This document shows positions 1 to 6,925 of a stretch of 64,000 nucleotides of DNA, one piece after another; position 1 is the stretch's first letter; each line of letters opens with the position of its first letter. The stretch covers positions 124,001 through 188,000 of the forward strand of contig JBMNRU010000001.1 of assembly GCA_050944855.1 (NCBI GenBank), read 5' to 3'. Source of the DNA: Lactonifactor sp050944855. GTDB lineage: Bacteria > Bacillota > Clostridia > Lachnospirales > Lachnospiraceae. The notes below the pieces were generated by a model. It did not search any database and was not told where the DNA came from. It saw only the letters and a program-made list of their open reading frames with translations. Position numbers and translations under genes: made by a program.

Positions 1-1327
1 ATATTGTTCCGGGCTTCCTTCTTTCTGCAGCAGCGGTTCCTTTCATGGCCATCTGATTCACCAAACGCCGCAGATCCTCATAGGGGATCTGATATTTCCT
101 GGCAATCGATTCCATATAATTCTTCCGCTCAATTTCCTCTGGAAATTCCAGCAGACGCCTGGCAATTTCCCGATAAAAATCCGTCTTTCCCTGGGGATCT
201 GTCATATCATAGTCTTTCTCCAGAACCTGTATCTGATACAAAAAACTATTCATCGCTTCTGACAGACGCTTTTCAAATGCTTCTGCCCCTTCTGCCTTTA
301 TAAACTCGTCCGGATCCTTATAAGGGCTTAAGTTTACCACTTTGGCTTTCAGCCCTGCTTCTTTTAAAATGGGAATTCCTCTCAAAATTGCTTTTACGCC
401 GGCTTCGTCACTGTCATAAGTCAGCAGCACTTCTTCCGTATAGCGACGCATAAGACTGGCATGTCCCGATGTCAGAGACGTTCCCAGAGACGCCACTGCA
501 TTGGTAAAACCGGCCTGGTGCATAGCGATGACATCCATATAACCTTCACACAGGATCAGATTTCGCTTTCTTGAAGTTCTGGCCACATGTAATCCGTAGA
601 GATTTCGGCTTTTATCAAATATCTTGGTCTCCGGTGAATTCAGGTATTTGGGCTTCCCATCGCCCATAACCCGTCCGCCAAATCCGATCACCCGCTGATT
701 TACATCCATGATAGGAAACATGACACGGTTCCAAAACTTGTCATACATGCCCCGTTTCTCATCCACCTGAAACAGCCCGGACTCTTTTAACAGCTCATCC
801 GAATATCCCTGTTGTTTCATATAGCGATATAAAACATCCGAATATTTGGAAGAATAGCCAAGACCAAACTTTTTAATCGTAGCATCCGACAACGCGCGGT
901 TTTTCAAATACTCATAACCAACGCGGCCATTTTCCTGACGCAGCTGATAATAATAAAAATTAGCTGCTTTTTTATTGATTTCCAATAATACAGACTTCAA
1001 GTCTGCTGCGGCTTTTGCTTCCTTAGAATACTCTTCCTGGGGAAGTGTGATGCCCGCGCGGTCCGCCAAATGTCTCACTGCTTCTACAAAGGAATAATTT
1101 TCATATTCCATCAAGAAGGTAAACACATTTCCTCCCGCACCGCAGCCGAAACAATAATACATCTGTTTTCCCGGGCTGACAGAAAACGAAGGGGATTTTT
1201 CATTGTGGAAAGGACACAGACCAAAGTAAGAACTGCCTTTTCGGGTAAGTTTCACATAACCGGAGATCACATCCACAATATCATTTTTCATTCGTATTTC
1301 TTCGATTAAGTCATCTGAATAATACAT
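1..1327 (-). CDS. dnaG: DNA primase (3' end outside window)
   Basis: DnaG synthesises the RNA primers used by the replisome. Reading the minus strand from an ATG at 1327 gives 442 codons with no stop before the window edge, so roughly the last quarter (the DnaB-interacting C-terminus) is missing only because the window ends. The N-terminal CHC2 zinc finger is visible: C38, H41, C59 and C62 in CPFH and CFGCG contexts. A TOPRIM core follows, with an EGYMD motif near residue 260 and a DSDEAG motif near 305. An AGGAG ribosome site lies about 7 bases before the start. It sits 22 bases downstream of the dNTPase gene on the same strand, the order often seen before rpoD in Clostridia. Confidence 0.95.
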   Translation of the reverse strand, partial: MYYSDDLIEEIRMKNDIVDVISGYVKLTRKGSSYFGLCPFHNEKSPSFSVSPGKQMYYCFGCGAGGNVFTFLMEYENYSFVEAVRHLADRAGITLPQEEYSKEAKAAADLKSVLLEINKKAANFYYYQLRQENGRVGYEYLKNRALSDATIKKFGLGYSSKYSDVLYRYMKQQGYSDELLKESGLFQVDEKRGMYDKFWNRVMFPIMDVNQRVIGFGGRVMGDGKPKYLNSPETKIFDKSRNLYGLHVARTSRKRNLILCEGYMDVIAMHQAGFTNAVASLGTSLTSGHASLMRRYTEEVLLTYDSDEAGVKAILRGIPILKEAGLKAKVVNLSPYKDPDEFIKAEGAEAFEKRLSEAMNSFLYQIQVLEKDYDMTDPQGKTDFYREIARRLLEFPEEIERKNYMESIARKYQIPYEDLRRLVNQMAMKGTAAAERRKPGTI

Positions 1328-1349
1328 ACATTCGCTCCTAACGGCAACA

Positions 1350-2357
1350 TCAATACACTCCCCATCCGTGAGGAATAAAAATACTCTGAAATTTCGCCAT
1401 ACAAAACTGATCTGTCATACCGGAAATATAGTCGCAGACAACTCTGGACTCCTCTTCACCTTCCCGGATCAATTCTTTATATTCTTCTGACATGGCATCC
1501 GGATGGCTGCGGTAATAATCATACAGTGCGGCCACCATGTGCTCTGCCTTCTTTTCCTCTTCCTTCGCAATGGGATTGCAGTAAACATTCCGAAACATAA
1601 GATCCCGCATCTGGGCCAACCCTTCTTCTATCTGGGAAGACATCGATACTTTATCTCTGCCCTGGCTGTTCTCTACAATGTCATGGATAAAAGTGTTCAG
1701 ACGTTCCCGGGTCGTATAGCCCAGCAGCATACGCAGTGTAATAGGAATATCATCTTCACTTAAAATCCCCGCACGCTGGGCATCATCCATATCATGATGG
1801 ATATAGGAGATCTTATCACAAAGGCGCACAATCTGTCCTTCCAGAGTAGCCGGTGTACCGGATGTCCGGTGATTTAAAATCCCATTTCTGACTTCCCATG
1901 TGAGGTTCAGGCCTAACCCGTTCTTTTCCAGCCGTTCTACCACCCGGACACTTTGTTTATAATGGGAAAAACCCAGGGGACAGACGGCATTCAATGCCCG
2001 TTCCCCTGCATGTCCAAACGGAGTATGCCCCAAATCATGTCCCAGTGCAATGGCCTCCACTAAATCTTCATTCAGTTTCAGTGCCTTTGCGATCGTTCTC
2101 GCAGTCTGAGAGACTTCCAATGTGTGGGTAAGGCGGTTCCGATAATGATCTCCCTGTGGAGCCAGAAAAACCTGCGTCTTATCTTTCAGGCGACGAAAAG
2201 ACTTCGTATGGAGAATACGGTCCCGATCCCGCTGATAACAGGTGCGGATATCACATTCTTCTTCAAAATACTCCCGCCCCTTTGAATATTTACTGTATGC
2301 CGCATAGGGACTTAACAATTCCAGCTCCCTTTCTTCAAAGTCTTCACGAATTGTCAT
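1350..2357 (-). CDS. dgt: dGTP triphosphohydrolase-like HD-domain dNTPase
   Basis: This family hydrolyses dNTPs to deoxynucleosides and triphosphate and tunes nucleotide pools. The 335-residue protein has the HD metal site: H78 in RLTHTLE, H107-D108 in LGHDLGH, further histidines at 111 and 116, and D181 in LCDKISY. It belongs to the short Firmicutes dGTPase-like class rather than the roughly 500-residue E. coli Dgt, so dGTP specificity is not certain. The gene is immediately upstream of dnaG and probably co-transcribed with it, which fits a replication role. The start ATG at 2357 is followed directly by the conserved N-terminus, so no later start is plausible. Confidence 0.88.
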   Translation of the reverse strand: MTIREDFEERELELLSPYAAYSKYSKGREYFEEECDIRTCYQRDRDRILHTKSFRRLKDKTQVFLAPQGDHYRNRLTHTLEVSQTARTIAKALKLNEDLVEAIALGHDLGHTPFGHAGERALNAVCPLGFSHYKQSVRVVERLEKNGLGLNLTWEVRNGILNHRTSGTPATLEGQIVRLCDKISYIHHDMDDAQRAGILSEDDIPITLRMLLGYTTRERLNTFIHDIVENSQGRDKVSMSSQIEEGLAQMRDLMFRNVYCNPIAKEEEKKAEHMVAALYDYYRSHPDAMSEEYKELIREGEEESRVVCDYISGMTDQFCMAKFQSIFIPHGWGVY

Positions 2358-2451
2358 CGTTTCATTCCTCCATTTGGAAATTCTCTCTATTATAATATTA
2401 CGTGAAAAAGCGGCATTTCCTTTTTTCTATTTCAATTTTTTAAAATTTTTT

Positions 2452-2624
2452 GTAACTGATCAGCCATGCGGCAAATCATAAAGCTAGATGTGTCATGCTC
2501 GCATGTAAACGGCTAGTTTTTTGATTTGACATATGGCGTTTAGCCATAAGCCTCAGACAGAAGCTGCTTTCGCAGCGAATAGCCTGCCAGCAGGCGGTCT
2601 GTGGCTTGCAGGCTGATTAGTTAC
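2452..2624. repeat. Dispersed palindrome-bounded element, copy 1 (full length)
   Basis: This is a 173-base non-coding segment in the 289-base gap between the lrgB-like gene and dgt. Its ends form a 14-base inverted repeat (2452-2465 against 2611-2624, 13 of 14 matching) reading GTAACTGATCAGCC inward. Inside are small hairpins: CATG-ctcg-CATG, AGCTGC-ttt-GCAGC and GCCTGC-ca-GCAGGC. The right end (AATAGCCTGC ... GGCGGTCTGTGGCTTG) recurs almost unchanged at 12481-12511. No open reading frame spans it and no transposase is nearby. It may be a REP/MITE-like repeat or a structured RNA; which one cannot be told from one window. Confidence 0.8.
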
Positions 2625-2646
2625 CATTTTTCAACCTTTCAGAGAA

Positions 2647-3342
2647 CTAAAAGAAATAATTTGCTACAACAGGAGCCAGGATCACTGTCATAATCCCGGT
2701 TACCACAATGGCCAGACTTCCCATCGCTCCCTGTATCTCTCCTATCTGAAGTGCTTTACTGGTACCAATGGCGTGACCCGCTGCTCCAAGCGCAACACCC
2801 TGAGCAATGGGGTCTTTGATATGAAAGATGCGGAATACTCCGGTGGCCACTACAGCACTGAATATTCCGGTGATCACCACAGAAGCTACAGTAATCCCCT
2901 CGATTCCTCCTATTTCTGTGGATACTCCCATAGCAATGGCTGTAGTAATAGATTTAGGAAGAAGTGAAACCCCAAGAATAGAATCCAGATGAAGCAGGTA
3001 GGTGAATCCCACAATCATGGCCATACAGGTAATACATCCCGCCAGCAGTCCCAACAGCAGCGGCACCAAATTTTCTTTTAGTATTTTCAGCTGCCGATAC
3101 AGCGGCAAAGCCAGACATACGGTGGCCGGTGTCAAAAGATACGTTATGTACTGAGCTCCTGCATGAAACACGCCGTAATCAATCTTGGCTGTCTGCAATA
3201 ACAGAATCAAAAGTATGACCGAAATCAAAAGCGGATTACAGATCGACCATTTTGTCTTCTGCTGAATTTTTACACCGATCCCATAAGCCAGCAGGCTAAA
3301 AAAGAAGCCAAAATATACAGAATTTACAAAAATCTCATTCAT
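2647..3342 (-). CDS. lrgB: LrgB/YohK-family membrane protein
   Basis: The 231-residue protein is almost entirely hydrophobic with about seven to eight membrane segments and the family's SLLPKSITTAIAM and GHAIGTSKA motifs. LrgB/CidB proteins act with a small LrgA/CidA partner. The pair was named for effects on murein hydrolase activity and autolysis, and homologues are linked to export of small organic acids such as pyruvate or glycolate. Its start overlaps the stop of the preceding lrgA-like gene by four bases (ATGA), so the two are translationally coupled. The substrate in this organism is unknown. Confidence 0.85.
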   Translation of the reverse strand: MNEIFVNSVYFGFFFSLLAYGIGVKIQQKTKWSICNPLLISVILLILLLQTAKIDYGVFHAGAQYITYLLTPATVCLALPLYRQLKILKENLVPLLLGLLAGCITCMAMIVGFTYLLHLDSILGVSLLPKSITTAIAMGVSTEIGGIEGITVASVVITGIFSAVVATGVFRIFHIKDPIAQGVALGAAGHAIGTSKALQIGEIQGAMGSLAIVVTGIMTVILAPVVANYFF

Positions 3343-3725
3343 AGGACTTTATCCTCCTCATGGTTATTTCCGGATTTCTTCCGCTGCAGATAAATAGCGG
3401 ACTGCGTAACCAGACCTGTCACTACCATGATTACGATCGTAGTGATCACTACAATACATACAAACTCCCACAAACTATCCGAAATATATCCATAATTCTC
3501 TATCATTCCCACACAGGGATCGATAAACATGATCGGCATGATCAGCAGCAGAAAATCTGCGGTCTCTTTGATCTGTTCTTCTTTCACCAGTTTCGTGCAC
3601 AGACACAAAAACAACAGTACCATGCCGTATACACTAGCCGGTACCGGAAACGGTAAGAAATACTTCAGCAATTCTCCTGCAAATGTAATTCCTCCGATAA
3701 TACTCATTTGCTTTACATATTTCAT
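3339..3725 (-). CDS. lrgA: LrgA/CidA-family holin-like membrane protein
   Basis: The start chosen is ATG 3725, which gives 128 residues and follows an AGAGGG ribosome site by about 7 bases. An upstream in-frame start at 3779 would place the N-terminus inside a hairpin repeat and has no ribosome site. Four hydrophobic segments and the family signature around residues 17-40 (AGELLKYFLP ... VPASVYGMVLLF) identify LrgA/CidA. It is coupled to the lrgB-like gene by a four-base overlap. A promoter and the second repeat family lie directly upstream. No LytSR-type regulator is seen in the window. Confidence 0.82.
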   Translation of the reverse strand: MKYVKQMSIIGGITFAGELLKYFLPFPVPASVYGMVLLFLCLCTKLVKEEQIKETADFLLLIMPIMFIDPCVGMIENYGYISDSLWEFVCIVVITTIVIMVVTGLVTQSAIYLQRKKSGNNHEEDKVL

Positions 3726-3757
3726 ATTCTGCCCTCTTTCTGCAAAAAACTCTGACA

Positions 3758-3818
3758 AAGTATACCCGCCGCGATTCAATTCTTTCGGGCGGGCGCGCTT
3801 CGCGCGTTAAAGTATACC
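3758..3818. repeat. Small double-hairpin repeat, copy A
   Basis: The 61-base segment is bounded by two copies of AAAGTATACC whose GTATAC core is itself a palindrome, so the ends can pair. It contains CCCGCC paired with GGCGGG and a GCGCG-ctt-CGCGC hairpin. A clearly related segment lies at 52601-52654. Read on the minus strand, both share ATACTTTA, then CGCGC-RR-AGCGCGCC, then CGAA and GAA blocks in the same order. Confidence 0.7.
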
Positions 3819-3839
3819 ACACTTTTTTCAAAAAGTTAA
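3811..3839 (-). promoter_or_regulatory. Probable promoter of lrgAB
   Basis: On the minus strand TTAACT (3834-3839) and TATACT (3811-3816) are separated by 17 bases. The -10 hexamer is the outer arm of repeat copy A, so the repeat itself would supply the promoter -10. Confidence 0.45.
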
Positions 3840-3863
3840 TATGCTTTTTGCCATAGAATCCTC

Positions 3864-3892
3864 TGTAAACCATCCCATTTCTATGCTATACT
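3864..3892 (+). promoter_or_regulatory. Probable promoter of the amidohydrolase gene
   Basis: A TATACT -10 at 3887-3892 has a weak TGTAAA -35 exactly 17 bases upstream. An AGGAGG-type ribosome site precedes the ATG at 3921. Confidence 0.45.
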
Positions 3893-3920
3893 GTATGGAA
3901 AAAGAAAAGGAGGGTGCTAT

Positions 3921-4796
3921 ATGCTGGGAGAATGTCATGCCCATATCTTTATGGATGCCATGAATTTAAAAACAGCCACAGCCCGTCATGCCGATAAAGT
4001 GGACGAATCCGTCATTCATAAACATTTTGAAGAATACGCCAAACGTGAGATCACCTTTATTCGTGACGGCGGTGATGCACTGGGAGTATCTGAACGTGCC
4101 AAGGATCTTGCCGGCGATTACGGTATCGACTACCGTACTCCGATTTTTGCCATACATAAAAATGGATATTACGGCGGTATCGTAGGCAAAGGCTTTGATA
4201 CCATAGAAGAATATAAGGCACTTGTTCTGGAGGCAAAAGAACGGGGTGCTGATTTCATTAAAATCATGACTACCGGGATCATGGATTTTGATCAGACCGG
4301 AGTCATTACCGGCACAGATCTGACAGAAGAAGATGTCACTGCTATGATCGCCATCGCCCATGAAGAACATTTAGCGGTTATGGCACATACCAACGGCGCC
4401 TCTGCCGTAAAAATCGCAGTAAAGGCCGGTGTAGACAGTATTGAACATGGAAATTATCTGGATGAGGAAGCAATGCGGATGATGGCAAAACAATCCGTTA
4501 TTTTTGTCCCTACCTGTACCGTCGTTCCCAATCAGATGGGACATGGACTGTTTCACGAAGACAGTCTGCGAAGAATATGGGATATCTCACGGGAAAATAT
4601 CCGAAAAGCCTTCGATCTGGGAGTCTGCCTGGCAGCCGGAAGCGATGCCGGTGCACATCTGGTTTATCACGGAGAAGGTTTGCTGGATGAAGTAAAACGT
4701 CTCCGATCCATCATCCCGGAAGAAGAGGCTCTTATGCAGCGATTAACCGAAAGCGAGTCCAGAATCCGACAGAAATTCTGCGCAGGCAGTATCTAA
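3921..4796 (+). CDS. Metal-dependent amidohydrolase (imidazolonepropionase-like)
   Basis: The 291-residue TIM-barrel hydrolase carries the amidohydrolase metal and catalytic set: HxH at H6/H8 (ECHAHIF), K114 (FIKIMTTG), H156 (VMAHTNG), H176 (IEHGNY) and D242 (AGSDAGA). Most relatives of this type are 370-420 residues and have a flanking beta-sandwich built from both termini. Here the protein begins at the HxH strand and stops soon after the final aspartate, so it is a barrel-only version. The start follows a strong AAGGAGGGTGC site, so it is not a truncated annotation. The substrate cannot be read from sequence; cyclic amides, dipeptides and lactones are all precedented. It is a single-gene plus-strand unit. 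Confidence 0.75.
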   Translation: MLGECHAHIFMDAMNLKTATARHADKVDESVIHKHFEEYAKREITFIRDGGDALGVSERAKDLAGDYGIDYRTPIFAIHKNGYYGGIVGKGFDTIEEYKALVLEAKERGADFIKIMTTGIMDFDQTGVITGTDLTEEDVTAMIAIAHEEHLAVMAHTNGASAVKIAVKAGVDSIEHGNYLDEEAMRMMAKQSVIFVPTCTVVPNQMGHGLFHEDSLRRIWDISRENIRKAFDLGVCLAAGSDAGAHLVYHGEGLLDEVKRLRSIIPEEEALMQRLTESESRIRQKFCAGSI

Positions 4797-4834
4797 ACAC
4801 TGCACAATTTCCCAGAACTTTTTTGTAAAAAGCA

Positions 4835-4863
4835 TTGACGGATTTTAATCTTAATGCTATAAT
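4835..4863 (+). promoter_or_regulatory. Promoter of tRNA-Leu(AAG)
   Basis: TTGACG (4835-4840) and TATAAT (4858-4863) are 17 bases apart, 21 bases before the mature tRNA. This is a near-consensus sigma-A promoter. Confidence 0.8.
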
Positions 4864-4884
4864 GTCTTTTGTCTTGTGACAGAC

Positions 4885-4968
4885 GCGGGAGTGCTGGAAT
4901 TGGCAGACAGGCAAGACTAAGGATCTTGTGGGTGTATGCTCGTGTGGGTTCAAGTCCCATCTCCCGCA
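4885..4968 (+). tRNA. tRNA-Leu, anticodon AAG
   Basis: The acceptor stem GCGGGAG/CTCCCGC with discriminator A, a D-arm with TTGGCAGA, a long class II variable arm and a T-arm GTGGG-TTCAAGT-CCCAT are all present. The anticodon stem CAAGA/TCTTG encloses loop CTAAGGA, which gives anticodon AAG. The CCA end is not encoded. A34 is uncommon in bacteria outside tRNA-Arg(ACG). It is a single-gene unit with its own promoter and terminator. Confidence 0.93.
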
Positions 4969-4974
4969 TAAAAT

Positions 4975-5010
4975 AAATGGGAAACCTTTGAAAGAGGTTT
5001 CCCATTTTTC
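4975..5010. terminator. Bidirectional terminator, tRNA-Leu / TraX-like gene
   Basis: The stem AAATGGGAAACCT / AGGTTTCCCATTT is followed by a T run on the plus strand and a T-rich tract on the minus strand. It can serve both the tRNA and the convergent membrane-protein gene. Confidence 0.8.
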
Positions 5011-5021
5011 ATTTACGCGTT

Positions 5022-5807
5022 TTACCGATAGTATTGCAGCATTCCGATCACAAACAAATGCAGCGGATAATAAATATAAAACATCCATTTCATAAAATGG
5101 TTTACGCGTACACTTTTTCCTCTCTGCCCGTTGTACAGCATCAAAATCGGTATTGCCAAAACAACGCCCATCTGTATACATCCATACACCTTATTCAGCG
5201 CAAAATAATAGACAACCGAATACAGAAACACATAAAATACAAGCCATAGCATTTGCTTTTTAAAATTTCCCCGGTTTGTTCCAATGGCCAATATGGATAA
5301 AGCTGCAATACAGCTCCAATCACTGGGGAAGCTGATTACACAGATAAGTATAATAAGAACTGTTTTTAATCCATCCGATCTGATTTTGCTGCTGTTTGCA
5401 ATTCTCAGCATAACCAGTCCCCAGGCAAGTGACCACATAACGCTTGTCTGGTTGAGAACTTTTCCATAGTAAAACGGAATAAAGGATTTCATATCCACAA
5501 AATCGGCAGACGCAAATATATAGGCAAAATGCGAAATAAGTGCAAATAAAAATAGCCTTGCTGTGTATTTTTTAATATCCCTGGTGTAATGATACCCCTC
5601 TGCTACAAAATAGCACATAATGGGACACGTAATCCTGCCGATGACGTGCATGGCAACAGGCAATCCCTGGGTGGGATAACCGGAAAATACCAGCCATGCA
5701 ATATGATCTATTGTCATCGCAAAAATGGCAATCAATTTCAACGTGTTTGCATCTAATTTTTTCAATTCCATGTTACCGGATTCTGCCATCTGCTTATATT
5801 GATCCAT
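5022..5807 (-). CDS. TraX-family membrane protein
   Basis: The 261-residue protein has about eight predicted membrane segments. Family features include an N-terminal LIAIFAMTIDHIAW segment, an IGRITCPIMCYFVAEGY motif and a C-terminal FYIYYPLHLFVIG segment. TraX in the F plasmid N-acetylates pilin, but chromosomal Firmicutes members have no plasmid context and an unknown acyl-transfer substrate. There is no conjugation gene nearby. The start at 5807 is preceded by AAAGGAAG; an internal MELKK start at residue 13 is possible. It is probably monocistronic. Confidence 0.75.
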   Translation of the reverse strand: MDQYKQMAESGNMELKKLDANTLKLIAIFAMTIDHIAWLVFSGYPTQGLPVAMHVIGRITCPIMCYFVAEGYHYTRDIKKYTARLFLFALISHFAYIFASADFVDMKSFIPFYYGKVLNQTSVMWSLAWGLVMLRIANSSKIRSDGLKTVLIILICVISFPSDWSCIAALSILAIGTNRGNFKKQMLWLVFYVFLYSVVYYFALNKVYGCIQMGVVLAIPILMLYNGQRGKSVRVNHFMKWMFYIYYPLHLFVIGMLQYYR

Positions 5808-5927
5808 CCCTTTTTCTTCCTTTATCGTTCTCAGAATACGCCTGCGACCTTTGCCTGTCTGTCATTGGTTTCCTTATAATGCAAGTGTACGGAAAACCCG
5901 TTCATAAGTCAATCCATTTCCGTGCTT

Positions 5928-6455
5928 CTATCGGTTTTCATACACCAATTCCACAATCCCATCATAACTTCCCGTTCTTTTCAGAACTAATTTTTGTTCT
6001 TTTTCAAATGTTCCAAACAGGCGAATTCCTTTTCCTAAAATAGTAGGAATCACCGAAATGTAATATCTGTCGATCATCCCTGCATCCATAAGTTGATAAA
6101 TAAGATTTGCTCCGCCGCAGATCCAGATATCTTTCCCCTCTTCTGCTTTTAATTTTTCTAACAGCTGCACCGGATTTTCCGAAGTAAACTGAATCTGCTC
6201 CGTTGATTCTTTCTTCTTATGAGTGATCACATACGTATGGAATTTCTCATATACCCATTCTGACGGGGAAAGCTCTGATACAATTTGATCATACGTATTC
6301 CAGCCCATCAAGACAATATCTATCCCTTCTGTAAATGCTGTATACGTATCTTCTTCCTCTTCACAGCCCTGTCCGCTTAACCAATCCACCTTCCCATGGC
6401 TGTCTGCTATATATCCGTCCAAACTCATTGCAATAAACAGAATGACCTTTCTCAT
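5928..6455 (-). CDS. RibD C-terminal / dihydrofolate-reductase-like protein
   Basis: The 175-residue protein resembles the YwjB/YyaP class of RibD-C reductases. It begins with the Rossmann-like MSLDGYIAD motif (residues 10-18) and has a GGANLIYQLMDAG nucleotide-binding segment near residue 115 and a GIRLF motif near 148. True DHFR and the riboflavin reductase share this fold, but this subfamily has no established substrate. Its start overlaps the stop of the upstream acetyltransferase by four bases, so it is the last gene of a three-gene unit with the GNAT and LRR genes. Confidence 0.75.
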   Translation of the reverse strand: MRKVILFIAMSLDGYIADSHGKVDWLSGQGCEEEEDTYTAFTEGIDIVLMGWNTYDQIVSELSPSEWVYEKFHTYVITHKKKESTEQIQFTSENPVQLLEKLKAEEGKDIWICGGANLIYQLMDAGMIDRYYISVIPTILGKGIRLFGTFEKEQKLVLKRTGSYDGIVELVYENR

Positions 6456-6895
6456 CTTGATACCTCCTGTGTGTCTGCTTCCCAGACCATGAAATATTCT
6501 GCTTCTCCTGTAGATTCATCAAGTTCTTCTGCCAATACAGAAAATCCTTCCCTGAAATAAAATGCGGCAGCCCGGCGATTCTTCTGATATACATGCAGGG
6601 ACAAAGACGCATATTCTGATTTCACATAATCCAAAAGCTGTTTTCCTATACCATGTGACTGATATTCTTGTTTCACAAAGATTCCCGCAATATAATGATC
6701 CGCAAGCCCGATAAATCCCTGTATTTCTCCGCACTGCTCACAGACAAAAACCGCCGCCTGCAAAATCTGCTCCCGTACCATATCATAATTTGATTTCCAG
6801 TATGCTCTCGAAATAAACGCGTGCGCCTCCTCATTTCCGCTTAGCCATATCTGCATCACTGAATCAGCATCCTCTTTTTGAAATTTTCGAATCAT
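6452..6895 (-). CDS. GNAT-family N-acetyltransferase
   Basis: The 147-residue protein has the GNAT fold with the acetyl-CoA loop at VKQEYQSHGIGKQLL (residues 74-88) and the C-terminal NRRAAAFYFREGF helix-strand motif. It resembles the YjaB-type subgroup, whose natural acceptor is not established. The start is supported by an AAAGGAGG site nine bases upstream. It overlaps the reductase gene by ATGA and lies 30 bases after the LRR gene, so co-transcription is likely. Confidence 0.82.
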   Translation of the reverse strand: MIRKFQKEDADSVMQIWLSGNEEAHAFISRAYWKSNYDMVREQILQAAVFVCEQCGEIQGFIGLADHYIAGIFVKQEYQSHGIGKQLLDYVKSEYASLSLHVYQKNRRAAAFYFREGFSVLAEELDESTGEAEYFMVWEADTQEVSR

Positions 6896-6925
6896 ACACT
6901 ATTCCTCCTTTGTACTGTATATTAT

